Assembly (NCBI GenBank): GCA_013407085.1 | Contig: JACCGJ010011388.1 | Location: 1 to 64,000, forward strand | Direction: 5' to 3' | DNA length: 64,000 nucleotides | Source: Atriophallophorus winterbourni | Lineage: Eukaryota > Platyhelminthes > Trematoda > Plagiorchiida > Microphallidae | Shown: positions 31,311-41,841 of the stretch, piece after piece | Numbering within the stretch: position 1 is the first letter of the stretch | How the letters are laid out: each line of letters opens with the position of its first letter | Notes under the pieces: generated by a model | Database searches by the model: none | Told to the model about the DNA's origin: nothing | Seen by the model: only the letters and a program-made list of their open reading frames with translations | Program-made: the position numbers and the translations under genes

Positions 31311-32720
31311 ATGGTTGCTCGTAGATCAAAAGTTACTGAAAGTAGTCTCGGGAATTCTTCACTGCAACAAAATGCACGCAGAAAAGCTCCTGAACCCCAA
31401 AAGCCGTCTGAAGCTACAGTCAATTGCGGTAAAGCCGGTTGTTCCACCCCTGTTCTTGAAGGGATAGAATGTAGCATCTGCTCTTCCTGGTTTCATCCTG
31501 GTTGCTCGGGTTTGACGTCCGCTGTTTTTAATGAACACAAACAAAACGCAAGTAAGCTTTGGCTCTGTGCAGCATGCTCGTTAAACCCAACTGTCCGTTG
31601 TCTGCTATCGTTGTTAGACCAACAAGTTCAAGTTCAAGTTGCACAGTCTCAGAAAATTGCATCTCTCGAAAGTAGACTGCTCCGGTTAGAAAACAGCCAT
31701 GGTTCTCTGTGTACTCGTCAACAGTCCGAGTTGAAAAGGGTTGCTGTTCCTTCGAAGTTTACGACCTGTTCATCACCACCTAATTCTATTAAGGACGATA
31801 TCTGCCCAAGATCGCCACCAAGCTTGGCTACTCCAAAGTCGTTGCTGCGTCACCTCGTGTACAAACTGATCCCCGTATCTCGAAGCTACCATTAGTCCCA
31901 GCGATAGATGCAACACGTCCTTCTGCTAACCAACAGAAAAACCCTAAGCAGAATTCTCGCGATGGTAGAATGACGGTGATCTGCACAAACGTGCCCGAAT
32001 CCAAGTCGCCGTGTTTTAAGGAACGTCTATCCGAAGACGTTTCGCAATGGGATCAAATTTGTCGTACCCTTCAGGTTTCCTCGGAAGCCGATAGCGTGGT
32101 GCGGTTGTCCAGGCCTCCGAATTCGTCTCACCTAGGAAAACCCAGACTTCTGCGTGTCACACTAAAGTCCGTTGAAGCAGCTGAAACCGTGCTTCTCTCC
32201 ACGTACGTACTTCGCAAATCCCCTACTCCAATCCGCATCTTCGCCGATCTACCATGGGCAAGCCAAGAAAAAGCCGTCATTTGACTGGAAGCAGGATAAT
32301 GACAAACGTAGTATATACGTACACGGCATTCCTGAGCTTTCCGACGCCGACGAATCCAAAAACAACATTCACGACGGTGAGCAATGGCGCTTTATACAGC
32401 AACAATCTGACATAACCGCCACACTCACAACGTCGCTAAAACGCCTACCCAAGTCACCGAACTATAAAGGCAATGCCCCCCGAATTACGAAAATAACATT
32501 CCAGTCGGAATGTATGGTTACGTCGGCGCTCGAATGTTGGTACGCGAACCGATGGAAAGCTCCATCAGAAATTCGCCTTCGTTCGTCTATCGATACCAAT
32601 CGGATTAGACCCGAGACGAAAATTACCGACCCAACACCCGAGGTCGATCAACCGGAATTACGTGAAGCAGCCGCCTCAAAAAACCTACCACAGCCGATCC
32701 CTTCCGGATCGGCTTCCTAG
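31311..32720 (+). pseudogene. LINE-E ORF1: PHD-finger protein with two frameshifts
   Basis: The start is ATG 31311 (MVARRSKVTES, compare LINE-D). The PHD finger lies at residues about 37-86: CGKAGC, ECSICSSWFHPGC, WLCAAC. A leucine-bearing stretch, IASLESRLLRLEN, follows. The frame changes near 31840 (the middle piece, MTVICTNVPESK, is in another frame) and returns near 32275, where KRSIYVHGIPEL marks the RRM-like region. It ends SKNLPQPIPSGSAS, TAG 32718-32720, overlapping the frameshift signal. Confidence 0.8.
32678..32713 (+). promoter_or_regulatory. LINE-E -1 frameshift signal: heptamer, 8-nt spacer, perfect hairpin
   Basis: A AAA AAC (32678-32684) is in frame as TCA AAA AAC. The spacer is CTACCACA (32685-32692). 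The stem is GCCGATCC (32693-32700), loop CTTCC, GGATCGGC (32706-32713), eight Watson-Crick pairs. ORF1 terminates five codons after the heptamer region, at 32718-32720. The -1 frame is open through the hairpin into the endonuclease. Confidence 0.8.
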
Positions 32721-35519
32721 GTGGTACACCTCACGACGCCCAACGCAACCGCCATACACTGTCCTGTTGCTATACGAACATCCGAGGATTCATGAACAAA
32801 TTCTCCGAATTAAAACTGCTTCATTCGACAAAAAACTTTGATCTCATTGCCTTCACAGAAACCTGGTTGACCCACACCATATTAGAAACTGAACTAATGC
32901 TCCCAAACATGTTGTCATTCCGCATTGATCGTAAGACTAGAGGTGGAGGTGTCCTACTGTATTACAATCAAGCACTACGCTGTGAAGAGATCGAGAACCC
33001 TGATCTGTCTGTTCCTGACACTTTGTGGTGTAGAGTTTTCTTGCAGCACGACAATGTAGCCTTGTTGGGTGTGATCTACCGCCCTCCAAATGCGGATTCT
33101 CATACAGACTCTTCTTTGCTGACTGCCATCCGACTCGGACTTTCTCAACACTTCACGCATGTCCTCATAATGGGAGACTTCAACTCTCCGGGTGTATCGT
33201 CAGGCTCGCCCAGCCATCAGTTTGGGCGTGACTTATCAGAATTGATTGCTACCCATCCATTGTACAGCCATGTCAACGAACCGACACGATTCTGCGGCCA
33301 CCAGATCCCGTCTACCCTCGATCTGATACTCACCAACGAAGAACTGATGGTCGAAAACATGATGATCGAACCACCACTGGGTCATGCTGATCATGCCATG
33401 CTGATATTTGACTACCTCTGCTACTCTCATTATGAGGGGATACCGGACGCCACTACTAGGAGGATTACGAACTACACGCTACTGCGTGAGCTTGTTGCCG
33501 CGAACACGTGGGACTTGCTACATACTACGCAACTTGATACTGCTTGGAGTTGTTTTGTTACACGATGGCACACATTACTTGACCTATCATCGACCATGAA
33601 GGCAATACCAACAAAACGCGACCGACCGACAATTAGAAGCCGGACCAAAAAAATGATGGCACTACGGAACCTTGCATGGCATACTTTCTCTCGATGCCCC
33701 ACCTCAGAGAACTGGGAATTCTACAGATTATTGCGAAACCAGTGTACATCTCTCAAACGCAATGATCAATTCCTTTATCAACAACAGCTAACTTTGAGAC
33801 TTCTAGACAACCCCGAGCTGCTATATAAGGAGATCAACGCTCGGAGGAAAGTGAAAACAGGTATCCCTTCGCTCAAGACACCCTCGGGTCTATCCACGTC
33901 ACCTGAAGAAGTCGCCAGCCCTTTGGGCGCGCAGTACGCTCCCATCTTTCGTGCTGCCCCTAAGTCCGTAGTCATACTTGCACCAGTGTCTCCTGTGCCT
34001 TCATTGAGCTCAATCATCTTCAGCCGCGACGCCGTCTACCACAAATTGACCCACCTGCGACAGAATAGCTCCCCGGGTATAGATCACACACACCCAAAGG
34101 CTTTGAATGCAGTCGCAGCATATATCTCAAACGATCTGGCGCTATATTTCCAGCGTTCACTCGACTCAGCTGAAGTCCCACAAACTTGGAAACACGGCTT
34201 GATCACTCCGGTCTTTAAAGGAGGCGACCGCACCTTACCAGCTAATTACCGCCCGGTGACCCTGCTGTCTGTGATCTCAAAGGTCATGGAAAGTATTATA
34301 GCTGACACCATCACACGCCACCTTGAGGAAATCACATCCTTGCTCATGAACAGCATGGTTTCCGGCCAGGACACTCCTGCCTATCCAACCTCCTGTTGGC
34401 CAGGGACGATTGGACGAAAGCCGTGGACTGCGGGGTGGCAGTTGACGTGGCATACCTGGATTTTTCGAAAGCCTTTGATAGAGTTGATCACCTTATTCTC
34501 ATTCAAAAGCTACGCCACTACGGAATCGATGACCCCTTGTTGACGTGGATCAGCCGATTTCTGCAAGATCGCACATCGTGTGTGCGCGTCAAAGACGCCT
34601 ATTCAGACTGGTTCCCGGTAACCAGTGGGGTTCCGCAGGGATCCGTACTCGGACCCACTCTCTTCCTTATATTCATCAATGATATCAGCATGATCTTATC
34701 AAGCTCATTTTTACTCTTTGCGGATGACCTCAAGGTTTGGCGTCGTATATCTAGCTTCGAAGATCATCAAATCCTGCAACGTGACCTCGACCGCCTCTAT
34801 CAGTGGTCATTAGAACACAATTTACCGTTCACCTCAGAAAAATGCCACATTCTGACCATTCGACACTCTGTTCGTTACGCTTATCACTTGGGGGACGAAC
34901 TTTTGCGCCATGTGGACCAGGTAAGCGACCTCGGCGTCATCGTACAGCACGACTTGGGCTGCTCCAGCCAGTGCAACAAGGCTGCAAGAACCGCAAACCA
35001 CAGTGTTGGTCTTCTAAGGCGACTTTCAGACGCTTTGACCGACGACTCTTCCCACAGCTACTGTCCGCCTACATCCGCCCCCCGCTGGAATATGCAGTCA
35101 GTGCGTGGCATCCGTGGCTCCAACAAGACATGCACGCCCTCGAACAGCCACAACGGCGAGCAACTAAGCTTATTAACGGCCTTCAAAACATGTCCTACGA
35201 AGAACGGCTGCAGTATAGCGGCCTCTTCTCAATCCGCTACTGACTCCTCCGCGGTGATTTGCTTTTGACCTTTCGCATTCTCACAGAGAATCACCACCCT
35301 TGCAAGTCCTTGATGCCTCTATCCAATCGACGTACTCATCGTGGGCACAATCTTAAGATTGCTCATCAGAACAGCCGATTGAACAGTCGACGGTATTTCC
35401 TACCCCTTCGCATATGCCGTGTATGGAACGCTCTCCCGCCGGAGGTGGTACATGCTGAGTCACTGTCTTCGTTCAAGCAACGTCTAGACGAACACCTTTG
35501 GCAATCAACTTTCAAATGA
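32678..35519 (+). pseudogene. LINE-E ORF2: endonuclease-reverse transcriptase, frameshifted
   Basis: The -1 frame from 32678 reads KKPTTADPFRIGFLGG, then endonuclease motifs YTNIRGFMNKF, FTETWL, MGDFNSPGV and HADHAML (the SDH Ser is Ala here). RT follows: SPGIDHTHPKAL, NYRPVTLLSVISKVMES to 34370; then from 34396 DFSKAFDRVDHLILI, GVPQGSVLGPTLF, FADDLKVW; thumb at 34990-35243 (LEYAVSAWHPWLQQD); and a C-terminal piece at 35259-35519. The only ATG before the active-site Glu, 32792, lies inside the first endonuclease strand, after the conserved YTN. Confidence 0.85.
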
Positions 35520-35917
35520 CTTGTTTATCTTTCGCCATTCCGTTCTACCCCATTATACTACATACCACTCACATATCCATAAATAACTAACATTTTTGCA
35601 GTTTTTTCTCCCCAGCTTGCAAGCATCAACGTTGCTCACGCCAAAGCAACCGTCCGCAAGTCCGTCATGCACTGGAGGACGTGGTGGGAATGTGTCTTGG
35701 GCTGACACTTCTCCTTATAAAAAGCCACAAATGTCCAATCAAGGTGTATGCTATACGCGAACATGGCCCGCTATAAGGCCTATTTGCCTCCGTTTTTATC
35801 TCTTCATGTATGCTTTTTAGCACGCTTTGTGCGACCCTCTGTACACACCACCCAGTGGTTTTTTACAAGCTATCAGCTTTTATTACCACAATAAAACTAT
35901 TGACTATTGACACGCAG

Positions 35918-36152
35918 TTTCAACTGACCCTGTTCAGGAGGATGTGGTGGGTAGCTGTGTCCCGGGTTGACGCCCTACCTGTCCAAATGCCACAAGAATC
36001 CATTGATGGTGCAGGCTAAACGCGAATGAGGCCCGCTATAAGGCCTTGGAAACTCAAATATTTCTTTATTTGCGTTTTCCACCCATCGCTCAATCTATCC
36101 TGCGGCTTGTACGAGCTCTTAGGTTCTTCTACCGTAATAATGTATTGAACTG
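35918..36152 (+). mobile_element. CR1 3' UTR fragment
   Basis: Similar, in reverse orientation, to 12890-13090 (ACTGACCCTGTTCAGGAGGA, and GCCCGCTATAAGGCCTTGG). It ends near 36152 with an AATAATGTATTGAACTG tail. It lies directly 3' of LINE-E. Confidence 0.6.
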
Positions 36153-36299
36153 TTAAGCTGCCGCTAGGTCGTCGATCGTCTTCCAGCCATCCGGCTGTGC
36201 GACCACGCAAAGAGCTGTGTGCAATCACCCAGCTGCGCGTCAACCACAAGACCTGTCAACAACAATCCAGCCAACCGGCTTTGTAGTTATCACTATTTC

Positions 36300-36415
36300 A
36301 ATATACATTTTACCATATACCATTTCATACAACTTTTCGTTCCGACGTCAAGAGTTTTCATTGTGTGTATGTGCTATCAATGTGTTTGTTGGGAAGCTTT
36401 AACTCAATCGCTACA
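36300..36415 (+). repeat. Degenerate LTR-like sequence
   Basis: It resembles the end of the LTR at 41388-41637 (TCATTGTGTG(T/C)(A/G)TG ... ending CGCTACA). It may be the remnant 5' LTR of the gypsy element whose integrase lies at 38.1-41.3 kb. The rest of 36153-36880 has nothing I can assign. Confidence 0.4.
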
Positions 36416-36880
36416 GTTTTCCTCCCTCTAAATGTACTGCCAGTAGCTGACGAGCACCATCTACCTGAAGCAATTTGGTTTTAACGTGCCAGTCACCTAA
36501 CTACGTCCTTTCTCCTGTCATTAAGAAACGGGTTTGTGGAAACCCTTGGCTCTCCCAGCAGCTATAGTGAAAAGTATGCAACCTGGGGCCATAAACATAC
36601 AAAAGGATTTATAAATAGAAGAAGAAATAAGCTGGCTTTATTCGTGTACACAAATTTTCACCAATAACAATAACTTAACAACAAAATTAAAAAAATGACG
36701 AATTAGTCCCGTTGGAATGTAAGGACGCTGCTAGATTTGGGTAGATGTTGCTTGTCTCTGAGGTTTGCCGTCCTGGTCACGGATCCAAAACGATTACGTC
36801 CCCGGAGTCCATTGTACATACTGGCTCCTCTACAGTGGATACGAAAATGGATCGAGCTAGCACAGTATTGTGATAGCTCT

Positions 36881-37870
36881 TAGTGATTATGCAATGCAAT
36901 TACTCACGTCTCCCCAATAATAGCATTAGTCCAGCTGAGGGGCATTCTTTCAATATCGTTTTGGTGTATGCCCAAATGTTATCCGCAAAATTCAAAGACG
37001 ATCTTTATAATCAGTTTCAACCCGTCGTCGATAGAGTGACTGGAAATGAAAGAGAGCTGCTAACCTGTCCGCCTGTGCGGAAACCGCTTCTGTAATAAAA
37101 GCTGTAGCAAACAGTGGAGACTTTGGAAAACTGTTTTGTCTGATTCGTATGCATCAGGAAGCTGTAGTTTTGGCACGATTCTCAGAGATTCATCAGAACA
37201 ACTTATATTTGACTCTATTGGTAAAATAGCTAGATGGATTGAGCCTTTCAGTCAGTTTCTGAACCGCCCATCAGCTACCAGTACATCAGAGTACGAGATT
37301 TTAAGTGTCTGGCGACGAATGACAAACGGTAGATTGCCGGGCGCGGATGGGATTTTCGTTGAACTTAGCGAAGCTTGTGCTGGCGTATTATTATCTACAA
37401 TGCACAAATTTTTTTCTATCTGGAAGACGGAAGATTTTCGTCAGACTGGGGTATATCAATTATCTTATCCTCACCTAAAGGTGGAGATAAATCTGTGTAC
37501 TCCAACTATATTTGTATATATTCAGGCAAATTGCCTCACAGTTATAAACTGCACGTATGCTAAGATACTGTCAGGTTGCCCAGGCCTAACTCCAACTACC
37601 GCGGAATAAGCCTCATTTATACCGCATCTAAGCTGTTTGTGGCGTTACTGCTAAACCGGTTCTCAGACGAACGAAATCTGCGCGCTAGACTCAACTAAGG
37701 TGGGTTTCGCCCCGAGATGGGATGTGTAGATCAAATATTCACCTTACGCAGGATTATGAACCACCGTGCACGGTATCAACATTCAGCGATAGCATGTTAT
37801 ATTGATTTCCAGGTTGTCTTTAATTCTGTAGACCGTGGTTGTTTATGGGATATCATGTTATCTGATTAGG
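36881..37870 (+). mobile_element. RTE-type LINE fragment: endonuclease end and RT start
   Basis: Residues FNIVLVYAQMLSAKF (36945) resemble the end of an RTE endonuclease. At 37310-37600 the RT N-terminus appears (RLPGADGIFVELSEACAG). In another frame from 37590, NYRGISLIYTASKLF and CYIDFQVVFNSVDRG are RT motifs. Several stops and shifts. RTE-clade LINEs (SR2-like) are common in flukes. Confidence 0.7.
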
Positions 37871-37976
37871 TCGTCTTGATACTCGTTAGCCTAATCAGAG
37901 CCTATTACAACTCTACGAGAGCTCGGGTTCGTATTTACAGTGAAGAGTCTTGCGAATGCAAACAAGGCTTCCGTTA

Positions 37977-38002
37977 TATATATATATTATATATATATAG
38001 AT

Positions 38003-38041
<39 letters not shown>

Positions 38042-38062
38042 TATATCTATATAATATAATAT
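37977..38062. repeat. (TA)n microsatellite
   Basis: About 85 bp of TATATA-rich sequence with small interruptions. Codon reading here (IYIYIY) is an artefact. Confidence 0.9.
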
Positions 38063-38140
38063 ATCCGGAAATGGTTCGGGATAGGTACGGTCTCGCGCCA
38101 CTTAGTGAAGTTGTCAACTATCACTAATATGAACAAAAAA

Positions 38141-38460
38141 GCTCATTTGCATGCATATCAATCCACTCTGATCAAGAAAGAGCGTTTGAAAGCCATCTTT
38201 TGCGTCAATTGTACAAACTTCGGTGTACGAAAGACGCGATCAACACCTTATCACCCCCAAAGCAATGGTCTCGTTGAGCGGACAACTCGAACGCTAAAAA
38301 AGATACTACGGTCTTTTGTCAGTCAAACAAATACGAGAATATGGGACAAACTGGCACCACACTGCATTTTGGAATATTGTGCAATTTTACACAGCTCTAC
38401 TGGATTTACACCCGGGTATTTAACATTCGATCATGAGCTCCGACTGAGCTCAACAAATGT
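38141..38460 (+). mobile_element. Gypsy integrase core fragment
   Basis: The plus-strand frame contains RSTPYHPQSNGLVERTTRTL, the conserved block near the third catalytic residue of retroviral-type integrases, followed by TGFTPGYLTFDHELRL, typical of Ty3/gypsy. It stops where an RTE-type LINE begins. The C-terminal integrase domain resumes at 41013, after the LINE. Confidence 0.75.
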
Positions 38461-39031
38461 TGTAGAACAGCATTATTACAACCTCTTCACCATTTGCTTC
38501 TTCAATGCTGGCAGGAGGAGTGTGTCCCACACGAGATGCGAGACACAAAGATCATCATGCTTTTTAAGAATAAGGGAGATAGAGGCGACTGCAACAATTA
38601 CAGAGGAATCTCCCTTCTGAATGTTGTAGGCAAATTGTTTGCTAAAGTCTTACAGATCCGGATGCAAGTTCTAGTCGATAGAATTTACTCCGAATCTCAA
38701 TGTGGTTTCCGCAAGGGAAGATCGACCGTTGACATGATCTTTTCTCTGAGGCTACTTCAAGAAAAGTGTTGGGAACAGCGTATGCCATTATACGCTGATT
38801 TAACGAAGGCATTCGACTACGTCAGCAGGGAGGGTCTTTTCAAAATGCTTGATTTGATAGGTTGTCCCCAAGACTGCTCAAGCTCGTTATTTCGTTCCAC
38901 TCAAGCATGAGGGGCTCAGTCCATTTTTACGGTTTCAGCTCAGAAGCCTTTGAAATTTGCCGAGGGTGTGTTCTTGCTCCCACGCTGTTCGGCATTTTCT
39001 TTGCTTTGCTTCTGAAGCATGCTTTCAAGAC

Positions 39032-39185
39032 TGTGGAGTGGCTGTCAGCATGAATACTCATTGTCCAATCACAATGCAGTAGCTGTCAGTGTGTCTATCT
39101 CTGTATTGTAATTCCCATGATGATTCATTTGTTTGTTGACGTGTAGTGAATACACATCTGTCGCTCTGATCTTGACTTTTCTACA
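39032..39185 (+). repeat. 5' LTR of the gag-only element
   Basis: Begins TG and ends CA, 154 bp. It differs from the 3' copy at three positions. Confidence 0.9.
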
Positions 39186-39499
39186 TGGTGACGAGGATGA
39201 ACGACGAGAAAACGTCGGATAGAACTGACAACGCCCGATTTAGCGGCTTTAATATTCGACCACCGGCACCACTCATGATGGAAGGTGATGGCGGATTGGC
39301 AGAGAGATGGAAACTGTGGAAGCAACAGTTTAACGATTTTCGGACGTTGGCGAATCTGACGAATACCGATAAAGCGTATCAAATGGTGACGCTGAGGAAT
39401 GCGCTTGGTGAACAGGCGACGAAGTTCATACAGTGTTCCACCTTTGATGAGAACGAAGATGCAAATGTCTTGGAAACAATCTTCGCGAAGCTCGAATAA
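39185..39499 (+). CDS. Truncated gag
   Basis: A 104-codon frame from ATG 39185 or 39197: FSGFNIRPPAPLMM, ERWKLWKQQFNDFRTLANL and ALGEQATKFIQCSTF are typical of the Ty3/gypsy gag N-terminal (matrix/capsid-like) domain. It ends at TAA 39497. The same frame then continues gag-like (LGQVNDTFDRYKF) for about 30 codons, so one nonsense codon has shortened it. No zinc knuckle, protease or polymerase is present. Confidence 0.75.
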   Translation: MVTRMNDEKTSDRTDNARFSGFNIRPPAPLMMEGDGGLAERWKLWKQQFNDFRTLANLTNTDKAYQMVTLRNALGEQATKFIQCSTFDENEDANVLETIFAKLE

Positions 39500-39661
39500 T
39501 ATTGCCTCGGTCAAGTGAACGATACATTTGATCGATATAAATTCAATTGTCACGTCCAAGATGCCGATGAGCCGATCAAACATGAAAGAGATCCAGAGCC
39601 TCCAAACGAAATAAATTTGCGCAACCGCACAGTATGTAAGTTCATTTGAAAAACTGAAGGA

Positions 39662-39815
39662 TGTGGAGTGGCTGTCAGCATGAATACTCATTGTCCAATC
39701 AGAATGCAGTAGCTGTCAGTGTGTCTATCTCTGTATTGTAATTCCCATGATGATTCATATGTTTGTTGATGTGTAGTGAATACACATCTGTCGCTCTGAT
39801 CTTGACTTTTCTACA
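39662..39815 (+). repeat. 3' LTR of the gag-only element
   Basis: 154 bp, followed by the duplicated target AAGAC at 39816-39820. Confidence 0.9.
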
Positions 39816-40813
39816 AAGACGAGGACAGAAGGCATTTACCTGCGCACGCGAAGTTATGGCAAGCTTTGCAACCTGAACCGGTTGAGAGCATAAACCAAGG
39901 CACGATATGTGCTGCCTTTATTGCTCACTCCCAAGAGCACCTTCAGTCTCTAATGGACTGTTTTTCGTCGGCATGCAAAGACTTTGGGCTAACAATCAGC
40001 ATGAGCAAGACCAAAGTCCTTGGTCAAGGGACTGTATCGCCTCCCATCATCACTGTTGGAAACTGTCAGCTCGAACCAGTACATCATTTCACATATCTTG
40101 GTTTAACCATTGCAGGTAACCTCTCGCTAGACACGGAGATTGATAAGCGGATTGGCAGAGCAGCTGTCATTCTGTCTCGATTGAACTCTCGTGTTTGGGG
40201 TAACCGCAAGCTGACTGTAAAGACAAAGATGATGGTATACAGCGCGTGCGTTCTAAATGCTTTACTATACGGCAGTAAAACCTGGACCACCCACGCAAGA
40301 CACGAACGGAAGCTGAATGCTTTCCATGTACGAAGCATCCGTCATATCTTGAACATATCGTGGATGGACAGAGTGACTAATGCTGAAGTGATTTCAATAG
40401 CTGGTCTACAGAGCATGTTCACCCTATTGCGTCAGCGCCGCCTGCGGTGGCTTGGTCATGTCTACAGAATGGAAAATGGTCGTATTCTGAAAGATCCACT
40501 TTATGGAGAGTTGCAATTAGGAATTCGACCATTGGGCAGACCGCACTTGCGGTACAAAGACGTTTGCAAAAGAGATATGAAAGCTCTTGGCGTTGACCCG
40601 GCGAGTTGGGAAGAACTTGCTCTTGACCGCTCACATTGGAGGCATTGGGTAAAGCGTCGTCTGCAAGCTGGGAAGGAGCAGATACAGCTCTTGGCAGCTG
40701 AACGCAGATCACGCTGCCGACGTGCAACTGATGCAATACAACCGAGTTCTGACTATCGTTGCAAGCGCTGCAAGAGAGATAGTTCCTCCCAAATCGGACT
40801 GTTTAGTCATTAA
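39816..40813 (+). CDS. RTE-type RT thumb and C-terminal domain (315 codons open)
   Basis: The frame open from ATG 39866 reads SMSKTKVLGQG, HFTYLGLTIAGN, LRWLGHVYRMENG, PHLRYKDVCKRDMKALG and a terminal Cys-bearing stretch, YRCKRCKRD. Such C-terminal motifs occur in RTE-clade LINE proteins. As the upstream palm has lost its catalytic Asp residues it cannot act as an RT. The unusually long open frame could simply reflect recent insertion. Similar but degraded pieces lie at 45010-45360 (minus) and 48240-48790 (plus). Confidence 0.75.
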
Positions 40814-41012
40814 AAAAGCTGTAGAACATGAAAATTCATGCGACTGTGATGTACATCCATGGTCAACATCAACCGAAGGAGGCCAACAACATGAGCTCTG
40901 ACTACCGATCGACATCCTCACGTCTACTGTCACCCACGTGCTCTTAATGACTACAATGCGAACTTGCGGCACGTTACTCCGCGCCTTTTAACTCGCCGGC
41001 CAAAAAACGGCT

Positions 41013-41637
41013 AAATGTCATGCACACACTGTGCGCGGTCGGTCATACAAAGTCTGCGATTATGTGTGGTTTCCTCGTCCCAAACCAGCAGCAGGCACAT
41101 CCGGCGTCTTTCCTAACCCATGAAAAGGACCTTATGTTCTACTTATGGTGCGCTCCCCTACCTATGTTCTTCATGATATCAATGGTTCAACCAGCAAATC
41201 TTTTACCGTCCATTACAACCAGCTGAGACCAGCTAGCGTATTCCAACCTCAAGACACACCCGGCAGTGTTGTTTCGCCCGGAAATGTAACGATTACGTAA
41301 CAGCCGATGGAAGTGCCAGTTGAATGAGGACTTGCTACACCATACTTTTCTTGCACTGAGTACAGTGCAACTGCTGGAGGAGAGCGGTGTGACGAAGACT
41401 AAATACCGCTGTACTTTTAACGTTGTTCTCTTTTTCTCTTTCAGACTGACGGCAAAGTACTTGGTCGTCCGTTGGTCGATACATACATTACATCCCGGGA
41501 CACAGTAATTTGTCGTATCTTTTCCTGCGTGACTGTTTCACCAGATACGGCTGTGTCATTCCATACACATTTGTGTCCCGACTTCCGGAATTCTCATTGT
41601 GTGCGTGCTGTCTTTGTGCTTGTTGTGAACCGCTACA
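41013..41637 (+). mobile_element. Gypsy integrase C-terminus and 3' LTR
   Basis: The plus strand at about 41026-41270 encodes YKVCDYVWFPRPKPAAGT, KGPYVLLMVRSPTYVLHD and SFTVHYNQLRP, the integrase C-terminal domain of gypsy elements, with one stop. A purine tract, GGAGGAGAGCGG, precedes a probable 3' LTR at 41388-41637 (TGTGACG...CGCTACA). This is the continuation of the integrase interrupted at 38460. Confidence 0.7.
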
Positions 41638-41841
41638 AATTTTTGTCTCTTGTGTATGAGTGAAATGTACCACACGAGCTTTCTGTCTCGTGATTATCTT
41701 TGAGGAGCATATATACGGAACAGTAGTTCTCATATTTTAGTTAACTAATTTTGCCATTATTTCACAAACTGCTTAAATATTTTCACTATTCATTGCTTTC
41801 ATCTATCTACAATTGTTAATCTAGGTGATCAGATGGGTTGA

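Larger units (their letters stand above)
31110..35911 (+). mobile_element. LINE-E, full-length but decayed CR1-like retrotransposon
   Basis: Layout is leader, ORF1 (31311-32720), ORF2 (32678-35519) and a 3' UTR ending AATAAAACTATTGACTATTG at about 35911. It is closest to LINE-D in ORF1, ORF2 and tail. The 5' end is placed only approximately. Damage: two compensating frameshifts in ORF1, frameshifts in ORF2 near 34380 and 35000, and a TGA at 35241-35243. Confidence 0.85.
39032..39815 (+). mobile_element. 784-bp non-autonomous LTR retrotransposon (gag-only)
   Basis: Two 154-bp LTRs (39032-39185 and 39662-39815), both TGTGGAG...TTTTCTACA, differ at only three positions. The insertion is flanked by the 5-bp target duplication AAGAC. 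TGGTGACGAGG after the 5' LTR is a likely primer-binding site, and a purine-rich GAAAAACTGAAGGA precedes the 3' LTR. The interior of 476 bp encodes only the N-terminal part of a gag protein. It resembles TRIM or small non-autonomous elements mobilised by a related full-length gypsy. Confidence 0.9.
38465..41012 (+). mobile_element. 5'-truncated RTE-type LINE, itself split by a small LTR element
   Basis: The RT part 38494-39031 (NNYRGISLLNVVGKLFAKVL, QCGFRKGRSTVDMIFSLRL, GCVLAPTLFGIFFALLL) and the thumb part 39816-40813 belong to one element. They are separated by a gag-only LTR insertion at 39032-39815. The RT catalytic Asp pair is missing: where RTE elements have FADD, this copy reads ICAAFIAHS, so it was dead before the LTR element arrived or has decayed since. 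The 3' UTR reaches about 41010. Confidence 0.8.
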
